A stretch of DNA of 21,527 bases from an uncultured Oscillospiraceae bacterium (GCA_900754965.1 CAAEEO010000025.1:1-21527); one strand, 5' to 3'; positions 8,444-16,215 are shown, counted from the stretch's first letter. The notes: generated by a model not told the origin, from the sequence alone. Translations and numbers: made by a program.

Positions 8444-8472
8444 TTGTATGAAAGTCAAAAATATGCTACAAT
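8444..8472 (+). promoter_or_regulatory. Promoter of nrdR
   Basis: TTGTAT (8444-8449) and TACAAT (8467-8472) are 17 bp apart, and the -10 has an extended TGC in front. A perfect TTGACA at 8432 has no partner -10 at normal spacing. The start would be near 8479, with a leader of about 50 nt. Confidence 0.6.
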
Positions 8473-8527
8473 AAAACGATTAAAATGCTATCAAAGCCTG
8501 TGCAAATCAAGTGAGGAGGCATTTACC

Positions 8528-8995
8528 ATGAAATGTCCGTTTTGCGGCCACGCAGAAAGTAAAGTAATAGATTCCAGACCGGCCGATGAAGGCGTGTCCA
8601 TTCGTCGCAGAAGAGAGTGTCTGAGTTGTCAGAAACGGTTTACGACTTATGAGACGGTGGAGCGGATGCCGTTGGTTCTGATCAAACGGGATGGCAGCCG
8701 TCAAACATTTGATAAGATTAAACTCATTAATGGAATGCTCCGCGCCTGTGAAAAACGACCTGTAGCGCTGCAGGATATTGAACACATCGCCGATGATATT
8801 GAGCAGGAACTGATGGGAAAACTGGACCATGAGATCAGTTCCGAGGAAGTAGGCGAAATGGTTATGGAGCGGTTGAAGGATTTGGATGAAGTGGCGTATG
8901 TCCGGTTTGCCTCGGTCTATCGCCAGTTCAAAGATATTAATACCTTCATGGATGAATTGACCAAACTGCTCAGCGACCGGAAAGGTACAGAGTGA
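8528..8995 (+). CDS. nrdR: Transcriptional repressor NrdR
   Basis: ATP/dATP-sensing zinc-ribbon and ATP-cone repressor of ribonucleotide reductase genes. The 155-residue length is typical. The zinc ribbon uses Cys3, Cys6, Cys31 and Cys34 (MKCPFCG ... CLSCQKRF), followed by the family hallmark FTTYE and an ATP-cone domain (about 49-139, starting VLIKRDGSRQTFD). The ATG at 8528 is chosen over an upstream in-frame ATG at 8432 because GTGAGGAGG (8510-8518) precedes it and the zinc ribbon starts at residue 3. No nrd genes lie in this window. I do not see an obvious NrdR box in its own promoter. Confidence 0.97.
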   Translation: MKCPFCGHAESKVIDSRPADEGVSIRRRRECLSCQKRFTTYETVERMPLVLIKRDGSRQTFDKIKLINGMLRACEKRPVALQDIEHIADDIEQELMGKLDHEISSEEVGEMVMERLKDLDEVAYVRFASVYRQFKDINTFMDELTKLLSDRKGTE

Positions 8996-8999
8996 TTTG

Positions 9000-9380
9000 C
9001 TAAAATACGCTTCGGGCAGTCACATGTTCCATGAATACCATGTTGTCCAGGTGCGACAGGAGTTTTTCATAGGCGCCCGTTGCCGCAGTCCTGTCCTGTG
9101 CAGTCAGACAGGAGAGCGTGTCGTAAAAGGCATCGGACAGGGCATCGATCTCTGTATGCCGGATGAACACATGGGTATAGGCGTCTGCTTGCAGCCAGAT
9201 TTCCAAAGAGCGGCGCAGTTCCTGCTCTGCTGTGGAGAAATTTTCCTGCATACATGCATGCCGGGAACAATCGATGTGCGTCTCGATGCGGTCTGCCAGA
9301 CGGTCTAGGTAGAAAATATTCCAAATGGCGCCAATGAACAGCAAAAGCACCAGTGTACCGGCACAGAGTTCTTTTTTCAT
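9000..9380 (-). CDS. DUF4363 family protein
   Basis: A 126-residue membrane-anchored protein. A short basic start is followed by a hydrophobic helix (about 6-24, TLVLLLFIGAIWNIFYL) and then a helical, Glu-rich extracytoplasmic part. DUF4363 genes are commonly paired with DUF421 (YetF-like) genes in spore-forming Clostridia, and that pairing is seen here: the start overlaps the preceding gene's stop as ATGA. Function is unknown; involvement in sporulation is an inference from distribution. The gene ends 5 bp from the nrdR stop, tail to tail, with no terminator visible between. Confidence 0.85.
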   Translation of the reverse strand: MKKELCAGTLVLLLFIGAIWNIFYLDRLADRIETHIDCSRHACMQENFSTAEQELRRSLEIWLQADAYTHVFIRHTEIDALSDAFYDTLSCLTAQDRTAATGAYEKLLSHLDNMVFMEHVTARSVF

Positions 9381-10054
9381 GAATGGGCCTCCATTGGAGC
9401 AAGATAAATCTTTCCGAGATGGTCTATGGTCATCAGGTACACCTGCTGAGGGGTGAGACTATGGCGGTGCAGTTCGTTGCGGAGCCAATGTTCATCCCGT
9501 CCCATCTGGTGTAGATTTTCACTGAGAATCCGTCCCTCGTTGATGATAATCACCGGATAGCAGAGCGGCGGAGCTTGAATACCCATCTGGGCGCATGTGG
9601 GGGGCTGTTGTGCGGGATAGAGAACCACATTTAGATTCCCGCTGGTTTCCAGAATGGCGCGTTCAATGGTGGAAATATCCGTTGTGCCTTGCTGGCGCAG
9701 CTCTTCATACAGCTCGTCTAGGGTGAAACGGTTTTTGTGCATTTCCTGCTGATCGATGATTCCGTTCTCAATGAGGACACTGGGTTTACCGCATAACAGG
9801 AGCCGGAACCGAATATTTTTCGTGACGGCGCCGGTGACCAGAATTTCAAAAGAAAACAGCAGGATCAGGGGGATTAAACCGTTGATGAGCGGAATCCCGA
9901 TATCCTGTAGTGGAATGGCGGCAACATCCGCCACAATGACGGCAACTACCAATTCAGATACTTCCAGTTCGCCTAACTGGCGTTTCCCCATCATTCGCAT
10001 TGACACCAGTAGTGCAAGATATATAATAAGGGTTCGGATCATGATGATTGCCAT
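9377..10054 (-). CDS. DUF421 (YetF-like) membrane protein
   Basis: A 225-residue protein with two or three N-terminal membrane helices (about 4-20, 33-50 and 56-75) and a soluble C-terminal domain of the YetF/DUF421 kind. Family markers include MRMMGKRQLGELEVSELVV and the KPSVLIENG segment. The start ATG is preceded on the minus strand by GAGGGG at 7-nt spacing; a slightly later ATG exists but lacks this. It is the first gene of a two-gene leftward operon with DUF4363. On the minus strand a TATAAT at 10112-10117 is a candidate -10, without a convincing -35. Biochemical role unknown. Confidence 0.92.
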   Translation of the reverse strand: MAIIMIRTLIIYLALLVSMRMMGKRQLGELEVSELVVAVIVADVAAIPLQDIGIPLINGLIPLILLFSFEILVTGAVTKNIRFRLLLCGKPSVLIENGIIDQQEMHKNRFTLDELYEELRQQGTTDISTIERAILETSGNLNVVLYPAQQPPTCAQMGIQAPPLCYPVIIINEGRILSENLHQMGRDEHWLRNELHRHSLTPQQVYLMTIDHLGKIYLAPMEAHS

Positions 10055-10111
10055 TGTGTATCCCCTCTATCTCATTTGAAACTCTCCTTTAGGGTTGCCT
10101 GAATCTATCAA

Positions 10112-10117
10112 ATTATA
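10112..10117 (-). promoter_or_regulatory. Candidate -10 box for the DUF421-DUF4363 operon
   Basis: A perfect TATAAT is on the minus strand, about 58 bp before the DUF421 start. No consensus -35 is found at 16-18 bp. It could be a weak or activator-dependent promoter, or one read by an alternative sigma factor. Confidence 0.35.
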
Positions 10118-10188
10118 CCGTAGTGCCTGCATTGCATGTGCGGTGCGGGGCGTGTGCCAAATTGATCTTAAATGACGGAGGTTTGTCT

Positions 10189-11022
10189 ATGAAATTTACC
10201 AAAATGCATGGTTGCGGAAATGATTATGTATATGTTAACTGCTTGGAAGAGCAGATCAGCGACCGGCCTGCTTTGGCGAGAAAAGTTTCCCAGCGGCATT
10301 TCGGCATCGGTGCTGACGGCCTGATCTGCATTGACCGGTCTGATGTGGCAGATTTTAAAATGGATATGTATAACGCAGATGGATCTCATGGAAAAATGTG
10401 TGGAAATGGTATCCGCTGTGTGGCGAAATATGTGTATGACCATGGAATGACAGATAAAACAGAACTTTCTGTGGAAACCGGAAGCGGTGTGAAACAACTG
10501 CAGCTCCATGTAAAAAATGGGAAGGTGGAAACCGTTAAAGTCAGCATGGGGGCTCCCGAGTTTCATCCGGAACTGATCCCGGTGGCGGCGAAGGGCGATA
10601 ATTTCATTATGCAGCCGGTAGAGATCGCCGGAAAGTGCTGGGATGTGACCTGTGTATCCATGGGTAACCCTCACGCTGTGGTGTTTGTGGACAATGTGGA
10701 TTGGTTGGATTTGGAGGAATTGGGACCGAAATTTGAAAATCATCCCCTGTTTCCCGAGCGCGTCAACACAGAGTTTGTCCAGGTGATCGATGACCATACG
10801 CTGAAAATGCGTGTTTGGGAACGGGGCAGCGGAGAAACTTTGGCCTGCGGCACTGGGTCCAGCGCCAGCTTGGCGGCGGCTGTGGTCTGCGGCAGGTCTA
10901 TGCCCAAAGTGAAAATGCTTCTGCGGGGCGGCGAATTGGAAATCGAGTGGGACAGAGCGGAAAATCAGATTTATATGACCGGTCCTGCTGTGAAAGTGTT
11001 CGATGGCGAGATTGAGGAATAA
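10189..11022 (+). CDS. dapF: Diaminopimelate epimerase DapF
   Basis: Converts LL- to meso-diaminopimelate, the substrate for lysine and peptidoglycan cross-link synthesis. At 277 residues the length is typical. Both catalytic cysteines are visible: Cys71 in NADGSHGKMCGNGIRC and Cys220 in LACGTGSSA. The start at 10189 is chosen because GACGGAGG (10174-10181) precedes it and homologues start MKFTKMHGCGNDY; codons upstream to 10123 lack support. It is followed 20 bp later by dapL, so the two consecutive enzymes of the DapL route sit together (DapL makes LL-DAP, DapF epimerises it). Confidence 0.98.
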   Translation: MKFTKMHGCGNDYVYVNCLEEQISDRPALARKVSQRHFGIGADGLICIDRSDVADFKMDMYNADGSHGKMCGNGIRCVAKYVYDHGMTDKTELSVETGSGVKQLQLHVKNGKVETVKVSMGAPEFHPELIPVAAKGDNFIMQPVEIAGKCWDVTCVSMGNPHAVVFVDNVDWLDLEELGPKFENHPLFPERVNTEFVQVIDDHTLKMRVWERGSGETLACGTGSSASLAAAVVCGRSMPKVKMLLRGGELEIEWDRAENQIYMTGPAVKVFDGEIEE

Positions 11023-11042
11023 ACTGCAAAGGAAGGAACGAA

Positions 11043-12254
11043 ATGGCTGAAATCAATCAGAATTTCTTGAAATTACCGGGCAGCTATCTGTTTGCAGAAG
11101 TGGCCCGCCGGACGGCGGCATATCAGAATGCTCACCCGGAAAAACAGTTGATCAAAATGGGAATCGGCGATGTGACGCGGCCTTTGGCCCCTGCGGTGAT
11201 TCAGGCTATGCATCGCGCCGTGGATGAGATGGGGAATGCGGCAACTTTCCAGGGATATGGCCCTTACGAAGGGTTTGATTTCCTGCGGGAAGCCATCGTG
11301 ACCCACGACTACGCCTCCAGAGGCGTGACTATGAGTAAGGAAGAAATCTTCGTTTCTGACGGTGCCAAGAGCGACTGCGGCAATATCGGAGATATTTTCT
11401 CTGAGCGAAATATCGTGGCAGTATGCGATCCGGTTTATCCGGTGTATGTGGACGCCAATGCTATGGCAGGCCGGGCAGGGGAATATGATGGTGAAAAATG
11501 GACGGATCTGGTTTATATGCCCTGCACGGAGGAAAATGGTTTTGTGCCGGCGCTGCCCAGCCGTGTCCCGGATATGATCTATCTCTGCTTTCCCAATAAT
11601 CCTACCGGCATGGCGGCTACCCGGGCACAGCTCCAGATGTGGGTAGATTATGCCAATGAACACGGCTCAGTAATCCTGTATGACTCTGCTTACGAGGCGT
11701 TTATTCAGGAACCGGACATTCCTCACAGTATTTTTGAGATTCCGGGTGCAAGGACTTGTGCCATTGAGTTCCGCAGTTATTCCAAGACTGCAGGCTTTAC
11801 CGGAACGCGGTGTGCCTATACTGTCATCCCCAAGGAACTGAAAGTGGGAGGCGTGTCCCTGGGAGAACTTTGGCTGCGCCGCCAGTCCACCAAGTATAAC
11901 GGTTGTCCGTATGTGATCCAGCGGGGCGCTGAGGCCATTTACACCGAGCAGGGCAAGCGGGAAGTGCAGGAGACCATCAATTACTATCTGCACAATGCGA
12001 AAATTATCCGGGAAGGTCTGGCACAGGCGGGACTGACGGTGTTTGGCGGCGTCAACTCCCCCTATGTCTGGGCGAAAACACCGGACGGCATGGATTCCTG
12101 GGCGTTCTTTGACCGCCTTCTGGAAGAAGGAAATGTGGTCACCACCCCTGGTGCGGGATTTGGTCCCAGTGGGGAAGGATACATCCGCTTGACCGGATTT
12201 AGTGATCCGGAGAGTACCCAAGAGGCAGTCCGCCGCGTGGCTGCGATGCTGTAA
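11043..12254 (+). CDS. dapL: LL-diaminopimelate aminotransferase DapL
   Basis: A PLP enzyme that converts tetrahydrodipicolinate directly to LL-diaminopimelate with glutamate, bypassing the succinyl/acetyl route. The 403-residue protein matches the family. Features are MGIGDVTRPL near the N-terminus, FPNNPTG around 180 and the PLP-binding lysine Lys248 in SYSKTAGFTGTR. AAAGGAAGG lies just before the ATG. The gene forms an operon with dapF, and the product feeds DapF. The DapL pathway is found in a limited set of bacteria including many Clostridia, which fits the organism guess. Confidence 0.97.
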   Translation: MAEINQNFLKLPGSYLFAEVARRTAAYQNAHPEKQLIKMGIGDVTRPLAPAVIQAMHRAVDEMGNAATFQGYGPYEGFDFLREAIVTHDYASRGVTMSKEEIFVSDGAKSDCGNIGDIFSERNIVAVCDPVYPVYVDANAMAGRAGEYDGEKWTDLVYMPCTEENGFVPALPSRVPDMIYLCFPNNPTGMAATRAQLQMWVDYANEHGSVILYDSAYEAFIQEPDIPHSIFEIPGARTCAIEFRSYSKTAGFTGTRCAYTVIPKELKVGGVSLGELWLRRQSTKYNGCPYVIQRGAEAIYTEQGKREVQETINYYLHNAKIIREGLAQAGLTVFGGVNSPYVWAKTPDGMDSWAFFDRLLEEGNVVTTPGAGFGPSGEGYIRLTGFSDPESTQEAVRRVAAML

Positions 12255-12298
12255 AGCGGAAATTTTGAAACTTTTGCTCCATTGGAGGGAAATAAGCT

Positions 12299-13648
12299 AT
12301 GTCCAAATATTTTGGTACCGACGGATTTCGCGGTGAGGCCAATGTGGATCTGACCGTAGACCATGCGTTTAAGATCGGTAAATTTCTTGGTTGGTACTTT
12401 GGAAAAGAGCATCGGGCACAGATCGTGATCGGAAAAGACACCCGTCGCTCCAGTTATATGTATGAATGTGCCTTGTCAGCCGGTATCACTGCTGCGGGCG
12501 GTGACGCTTATCTGCTGCATGTGACAACGACGCCCAGTGTGTCCTATATTGCCCGCTCAGATGGGTTTGATTGCGGCATCATGATCTCAGCCAGTCACAA
12601 TCCTTACCATGACAACGGTATCAAACTGATCAACGGTAAGGGAGAAAAAATGGAAGATGCCATGATCGCGGAGGTGGAACACTACCTGGATGGCGACATG
12701 GAAATCCCCCTGGCTACCGCAGAGCATATTGGGCGCACCATTGACTATGCCTCTGGAAGAAACCGTTATATCGGGTATCTGATTTCTCTGGCGACACATT
12801 CTTATAAGGATAAGAAAGTGGGGCTGGACTGTGCAAACGGCAGTACCTGGCAGATGGCCAAGAGCATTTTTGATGCGTTGGGTGCAGAAACCTATGTGAT
12901 AAACAATACCCCGGACGGACTGAACATTAATCTGAATGCCGGCTCTACCCATATTGAGAATTTGCAGCGTTTCGTCAAAGAGCACCGTTTGGATGTGGGC
13001 TTTGCCTTTGACGGTGACGGCGATCGGTGCCTGGCAGTAGACGAAAAAGGAAATGTGGTGGATGGAGATGCCATTTTGTATCTCTGTGCGCGTCACATGG
13101 AGGAAAATGACCGGTTGCGTGGCACAAAGGTGGTCACCACTGTCATGTCTAATATCGGCCTGTATAAGGCGTTAGATGAACTGAATATTGGCTATGAAAA
13201 AACGGCGGTTGGTGACAGATTTGTCTACGAAAATATGCGGGACAACGGACATTTGATCGGTGGCGAGCAGTCTGGACATATCATTTTTGCCAAATATGCC
13301 AATACCGGGGATGGTTTGCTCACGGCCATTAAGGTCATGCAGGTCATGCTGGATCGGAAACTGCCCCTGTCTGCGCTGACGGCACCGTTGACGATTTATC
13401 CTCAGCTGCTGAAGAATGTGATCGTGGATGATAAAGACGGTACGCTGAATGATCCGGTTGTTCAGGCAGCGGAGGAAAAGGTGACGAAGGAACTGCACGG
13501 AGAGGGCCGTATCCTGCTGCGCAAGAGCGGCACGGAGCCTGTTTTGCGGGTGATGGTGGAAGCGCCAACTCACGAAATCTGTGAGGAGAAGGTCAACGAT
13601 GTGATTGCTGCCATGCAGGACGCAGGACATTTGATCCGGGTGAAATGA
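12299..13648 (+). CDS. glmM: Phosphoglucosamine mutase GlmM
   Basis: Interconverts glucosamine-6-P and glucosamine-1-P on the way to UDP-GlcNAc for peptidoglycan. It has all four phosphohexomutase signatures: the phosphoserine loop ISASHNPYHDNG (catalytic Ser99), the metal loop DGDGDR (238-243), the sugar loop GGEQSGH (321-327) and the C-terminal phosphate loop RKSGTEPVLRV. The 449 residues are the usual GlmM length, and the MSKYFGTDGFRG start is typical. TTGGAGGGAA precedes the ATG. It lies 44 bp after dapL with no terminator, so it is probably the same transcript. The next gene starts 1 bp after its stop. Confidence 0.95.
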   Translation: MSKYFGTDGFRGEANVDLTVDHAFKIGKFLGWYFGKEHRAQIVIGKDTRRSSYMYECALSAGITAAGGDAYLLHVTTTPSVSYIARSDGFDCGIMISASHNPYHDNGIKLINGKGEKMEDAMIAEVEHYLDGDMEIPLATAEHIGRTIDYASGRNRYIGYLISLATHSYKDKKVGLDCANGSTWQMAKSIFDALGAETYVINNTPDGLNINLNAGSTHIENLQRFVKEHRLDVGFAFDGDGDRCLAVDEKGNVVDGDAILYLCARHMEENDRLRGTKVVTTVMSNIGLYKALDELNIGYEKTAVGDRFVYENMRDNGHLIGGEQSGHIIFAKYANTGDGLLTAIKVMQVMLDRKLPLSALTAPLTIYPQLLKNVIVDDKDGTLNDPVVQAAEEKVTKELHGEGRILLRKSGTEPVLRVMVEAPTHEICEEKVNDVIAAMQDAGHLIRVK

Positions 13649-13649
13649 T

Positions 13650-14318
13650 ATGAATCAATTTGTTAAGACCGAACAGCTTTTGGACTTGTCCAAAACCATC
13701 GCAGCTGCCCTGTTCCAGGGAAAAACTTACCCCTGGGAGGCTTTGGGGGAGATTGGAGATTTCATTTTGGAATTGGGCAAGACCCTGCCTTCCGATCAGT
13801 TCGACTGCCCTCAGGAGGGCGTTTGGATTGCCAAGGATGCTAAGGTGTTTCCTTCAGCCTATATCGGCGCACCCTGCATTATTGACCATGGTGCGGAGAT
13901 ACGGCATTGCGCTTTCATCCGCGGCAATGCGATCGTAGGAAAAAATGCCGTGGTGGGCAATTCTGTAGAGCTGAAAAATGTGGTGCTGTTTGACGGTGTT
14001 CAGGTGCCGCACTATAATTATGTGGGCGATTCGATTTTGGGTCACAAAGCCCACATGGGCGCCGGCTCCATCACCTCCAATGTGAAAAGCGATAAGACAC
14101 TTGTGGTGGTGAAAGGGGAGACTTCCATTGAGACCGGCCGAAAAAAATTCGGTGCGATTTTGGGAGATCATGTGGAAGTAGGCTGCAATTCCGTGCTGAA
14201 TCCCGGTACGGTGATTGGTCGGGAAACCCATGTGTATCCTGTATCCAGTGTTCGGGGCGTTTTGCCGGAGCGGTCGATTTACAAAGGACCCGACTGCATC
14301 GTAGCGCAGCAGGACTGA
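13650..14318 (+). CDS. Left-handed beta-helix acyltransferase-like protein (GlmU C-domain-like)
   Basis: A 222-residue protein. After an alpha-helical N-terminal part (about 1-50), residues from about 58 show imperfect hexapeptide repeats (VWIAKDAKVF, AYIGAPCIID, AIVGKNAVVG), building a left-handed beta helix like the acetyltransferase half of GlmU. YVGDSILGHKAHMGAG resembles the GlmU active-site region, although catalytic identity cannot be proven from here. There is no N-terminal uridylyltransferase domain. Starting 1 bp after glmM suggests work on GlcN-1-P, the GlmM product; this is inference. Such stand-alone proteins are often annotated as UDP-GlcNAc pyrophosphorylase-like. A strong terminator follows. 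Confidence 0.85.
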   Translation: MNQFVKTEQLLDLSKTIAAALFQGKTYPWEALGEIGDFILELGKTLPSDQFDCPQEGVWIAKDAKVFPSAYIGAPCIIDHGAEIRHCAFIRGNAIVGKNAVVGNSVELKNVVLFDGVQVPHYNYVGDSILGHKAHMGAGSITSNVKSDKTLVVVKGETSIETGRKKFGAILGDHVEVGCNSVLNPGTVIGRETHVYPVSSVRGVLPERSIYKGPDCIVAQQD

Positions 14319-14323
14319 AACGC

Positions 14324-14357
14324 AAACCCGCTGCCGAATGACCTCGGCAGCGGGTTT
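14324..14357. terminator. Strong, probably bidirectional terminator
   Basis: A perfect 14-bp stem (14324-14337 with 14344-14357) encloses a 6-nt loop. It separates two convergent genes, the hexapeptide-repeat gene and the leftward Cys-containing protein. T-tracts on either side are short. Confidence 0.75.
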
Positions 14358-14364
14358 GACTTGT

Positions 14365-15153
14365 TTACAGCATACTCCTGTAATCTTTCGGACATTCAAC
14401 CGTGTCCGGTGGGAAGAATTCCTCCACCGGGAATCGGATCTTGCTGAACAGCGCGCAGGGATCATCACCGCAGGATGTCTCGCATTCCTTATCCGGCAGA
14501 CAGTAGTCGTAGGCCGGAATCAAAAGCTGAGTGTCCCGCTCCAACCGAATGATGGAGAACTGGCCCAATGTCACATACAGACGCTTTGCTGCGTCGTTGA
14601 GGACAAGTTCCTCTCCGAAACCGGACAAGATCTCCTCAGGGATGCTGCGCAGTTCCAGGTCAGAAACCTGAAGACATTCAGCATCGGCAATACGCATGGA
14701 CAGTGCAATGGGGTCTACAGTCTCCACCACACCGATGGGAGAAGACGGATCGACAGATAGTGCCGGAGTAGCGGAGGAGAAGGTTTTTACGCTGCCTTCG
14801 CTGCCAAATAGCATCACTCTCTTGTCGAATACGGAAAGTCCTGTAATGGGATTCCCGCCGGGAAAAGTTTCCCCGGTGATACGGTAAAAATAGGTGACAT
14901 CCACGGTATAGTATCCGCGGTTGAAACTCATTTCCTCCACCTTCACATCGGCGTACAGCAATTCGGCGGATTTGGGCCGGACACTGAGTGCGCTCTCTAT
15001 GTAGGCCTGAGAGGAAACAGTGGGGTAGATCCGCAGGTCTTCGATGCAATCCTTATCCCTGCAGCTGTCAAAAATTTTCCGAGTCTGAATACAGACGGCC
15101 TCGCGGACGCGGGCGTTGTTTTCGACCGGACCGGGAACAACTCGGTCTGCCAT
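14365..15153 (-). CDS. Conserved clostridial-type protein, function unknown (possible sporulation link)
   Basis: A 262-residue soluble protein. Nine cysteines cluster at the N-terminus (CIQTRKIFDSCRDKDC, about 21-36) and near the C-terminus (YCLPDKECETSCGDDPCALF), with one in between and one after. The middle is beta-rich (YYTVDVTYFYRITGE). I recognise the pattern as one conserved among Clostridia but can name no function. The start is set by AGGAGG (15161-15166), which lies 1 nt before one ATG (15159) but a normal 7 nt before the second (15153), so the second is used. A CATACACT box upstream resembles a mother-cell sigma-E -10, which would fit a spore-coat or sporulation role; this is inference only. 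Confidence 0.85.
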   Translation of the reverse strand: MADRVVPGPVENNARVREAVCIQTRKIFDSCRDKDCIEDLRIYPTVSSQAYIESALSVRPKSAELLYADVKVEEMSFNRGYYTVDVTYFYRITGETFPGGNPITGLSVFDKRVMLFGSEGSVKTFSSATPALSVDPSSPIGVVETVDPIALSMRIADAECLQVSDLELRSIPEEILSGFGEELVLNDAAKRLYVTLGQFSIIRLERDTQLLIPAYDYCLPDKECETSCGDDPCALFSKIRFPVEEFFPPDTVECPKDYRSML

Positions 15154-15193
15154 AGTCATACCTCCTGATTTGTATTTGAAGGAACTTCATTAC

Positions 15194-15201
15194 AGTGTAT
15201 G
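15194..15201 (-). promoter_or_regulatory. Candidate sigma-E-like -10 (CATACACT)
   Basis: On the minus strand CATACACT fits the Bacillus sigma-E -10 consensus CATACANT, about 40 bp before the Cys-containing gene. No clear -35 ATA element is found at the usual distance, so confidence is low. Confidence 0.35.
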
Positions 15202-15230
15202 CGGGCAATGGCTGTGAGTGAAAAAGAATT

Positions 15231-15260
15231 TTGGACAATAAATGAAAAATAGAGTATAAT
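15231..15260 (+). promoter_or_regulatory. Promoter of the DUF4364 gene
   Basis: TTGGAC (15231-15236) and a perfect TATAAT (15255-15260) are 18 bp apart. The start would be near 15267, leaving about 35 nt before the coding start. Confidence 0.7.
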
Positions 15261-15301
15261 GAAAAAAATGGCATAGAAAACATCAGCAGGAGGCGGAAAC
15301 G

Positions 15302-15823
15302 ATGGAAGAGGGATTCGGGTTTATCCATGAAAAATTGGACATTAAGATACTGATATTATATGTGCTGGCACGATTGCCGGGTCCTGTAGATCGGGACGGA
15401 CTTGCGGATGTGGTATTTTGTGATGGCGGCGTGGATTATTTCAGCTATGCGGAATGTCTTTCAGAACTGAGTGCGACAGGACACATTGAAGAAGACGGAG
15501 ATCGTTTCAGTATCACGGAGATCGGCAGGGAAGATGGCTCTGTGATGGAGGGAAGTTTGCCGGTATCTGTGCGAGCCAGAGCGGATATGGCTATGCTGCC
15601 TGTAGCTGCCCGCATCAGTCGGGATTCTCTGATCCATACCTCTCATGAGGTTACGGAACAGGGATGTATGGTGCAGCTTTCCATGTCGGATGGACAGGGA
15701 GAGGTGCTCTCCATGCGCCTTTTGGCCGCGGATGAACGGCAGGCACGCACGATGGAAAATACCTTCCGCGTCCAGGCGGAGGCGTTTTATGTGCAGCTGA
15801 TCGAGATGCTCAGCGGGACCTGA
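15302..15823 (+). CDS. DUF4364 family protein (winged-helix-like)
   Basis: 173 residues matching the DUF4364 pattern seen in Clostridia. An N-terminal winged-helix-like part (about 10-75) contains LDIKILILYVLARLPGPV and YFSYAECLSELSATGHIEEDG, with the ITEIGREDG wing. A beta-rich C-terminal domain of unknown role follows. DNA binding is likely from the fold but targets are unknown. AGGAGGCGG is placed well before the ATG. It has its own promoter and terminator, so it is monocistronic. Its 3' flank is tRNA-Gly and the accessory module begins beyond that. Confidence 0.88.
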   Translation: MEEGFGFIHEKLDIKILILYVLARLPGPVDRDGLADVVFCDGGVDYFSYAECLSELSATGHIEEDGDRFSITEIGREDGSVMEGSLPVSVRARADMAMLPVAARISRDSLIHTSHEVTEQGCMVQLSMSDGQGEVLSMRLLAADERQARTMENTFRVQAEAFYVQLIEMLSGT

Positions 15824-15827
15824 AATC

Positions 15828-15864
15828 AAAAACGTACCTTTGAATTTTCAGCGGTGCGTTTTTT
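15828..15864 (+). terminator. Intrinsic terminator of the DUF4364 gene
   Basis: The stem AACGTACC (15831-15838) pairs with GGTGCGTT (15853-15860), with one wobble, followed by T6. Flanking A's extend the stem. Confidence 0.8.
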
Positions 15865-15868
15865 CTAC

Positions 15869-15897
15869 TTGCCTTTTGAAGTGGAATGTGGTATAGT
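15869..15897 (+). promoter_or_regulatory. Promoter of tRNA-Gly
   Basis: TTGCCT (15869-15874) and TATAGT (15892-15897) are 17 bp apart, ending 15 bp before the tRNA gene. Confidence 0.6.
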
Positions 15898-15912
15898 AAA
15901 CCCATTCCGAAT

Positions 15913-15986
15913 GCGGGTATAATTCATCGGTAGAATGCGACCTTCCCAAGGTTGATAGGTGGGTTCGACTCCCATTACCCGCTCCA
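15913..15986 (+). tRNA. tRNA-Gly (anticodon CCC)
   Basis: The acceptor stem starts GCGGGTA and the D-loop has TCGGTAGAAT. The anticodon stem CGACC/GGTTG encloses the loop TTCCCAA, giving anticodon CCC. The T-arm is GTGGGTTCGACTCCCAT, and the 3' end has encoded TCCA. It has its own promoter and a terminator 9 bp downstream. The DNA to its right changes character, so it may mark an integration boundary. Confidence 0.96.
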
Positions 15987-15994
15987 AAAATAGG

Positions 15995-16028
15995 AAATCC
16001 CCGGAACCACAACGGTTCCGGGGATTTT
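15995..16028 (+). terminator. Intrinsic terminator after tRNA-Gly
   Basis: A perfect 14-bp stem (15995-16008 with 16014-16027), a 5-nt loop and a trailing TTTT ending at 16028. Confidence 0.85.
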
Positions 16029-16215
16029 GCTGTTTAAGCCTTGAAATACATGGGGTTGCGAGTTGTTATGCCGTAAAAAAATCTTTGACTTTGTAAAAAT
16101 GATACGGTGCGTTTTTTATGCTATTTACGTGCAAAATGTAAACTAAAATGTAAACTAAAATGTAAACTAAAAATCATTACCAACGTTCTATTTTTACTTA
16201 TATTCAATTCCTGCG
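16029..16215. other. Gene-free AT-rich stretch at the module's left end
   Basis: No open frame with a ribosome binding site is seen. It contains CGGTGCGTTTTTT (16105-16117), an exact copy of the DUF4364 terminator arm at 15852-15864, and the tandem 12-bp repeats at 16133-16168. It is AT-rich compared with the core to the left. Confidence 0.5.
16133..16168 (+). repeat. Three tandem copies of a 12-bp repeat
   Basis: AAAATGTAAACT occurs three times head to tail (16133, 16145, 16157), followed by a partial AAAA. It lies about 50 bp upstream of the ParB-like gene's -35. Such iterons often bind a protein, but none is identified. Copies are too short and unspaced for CRISPR. Confidence 0.85.

Noticed and set aside
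15913..16117. The 13-bp repeats around tRNA-Gly as att sites of a complete element
   Set aside because: They enclose only the tRNA and its terminator, not the accessory genes, and no integrase is seen; kept only as a weak scar hypothesis.
16133..16168. CRISPR array
   Set aside because: Repeats are 12 bp and directly adjacent, with no spacers and no cas genes nearby.
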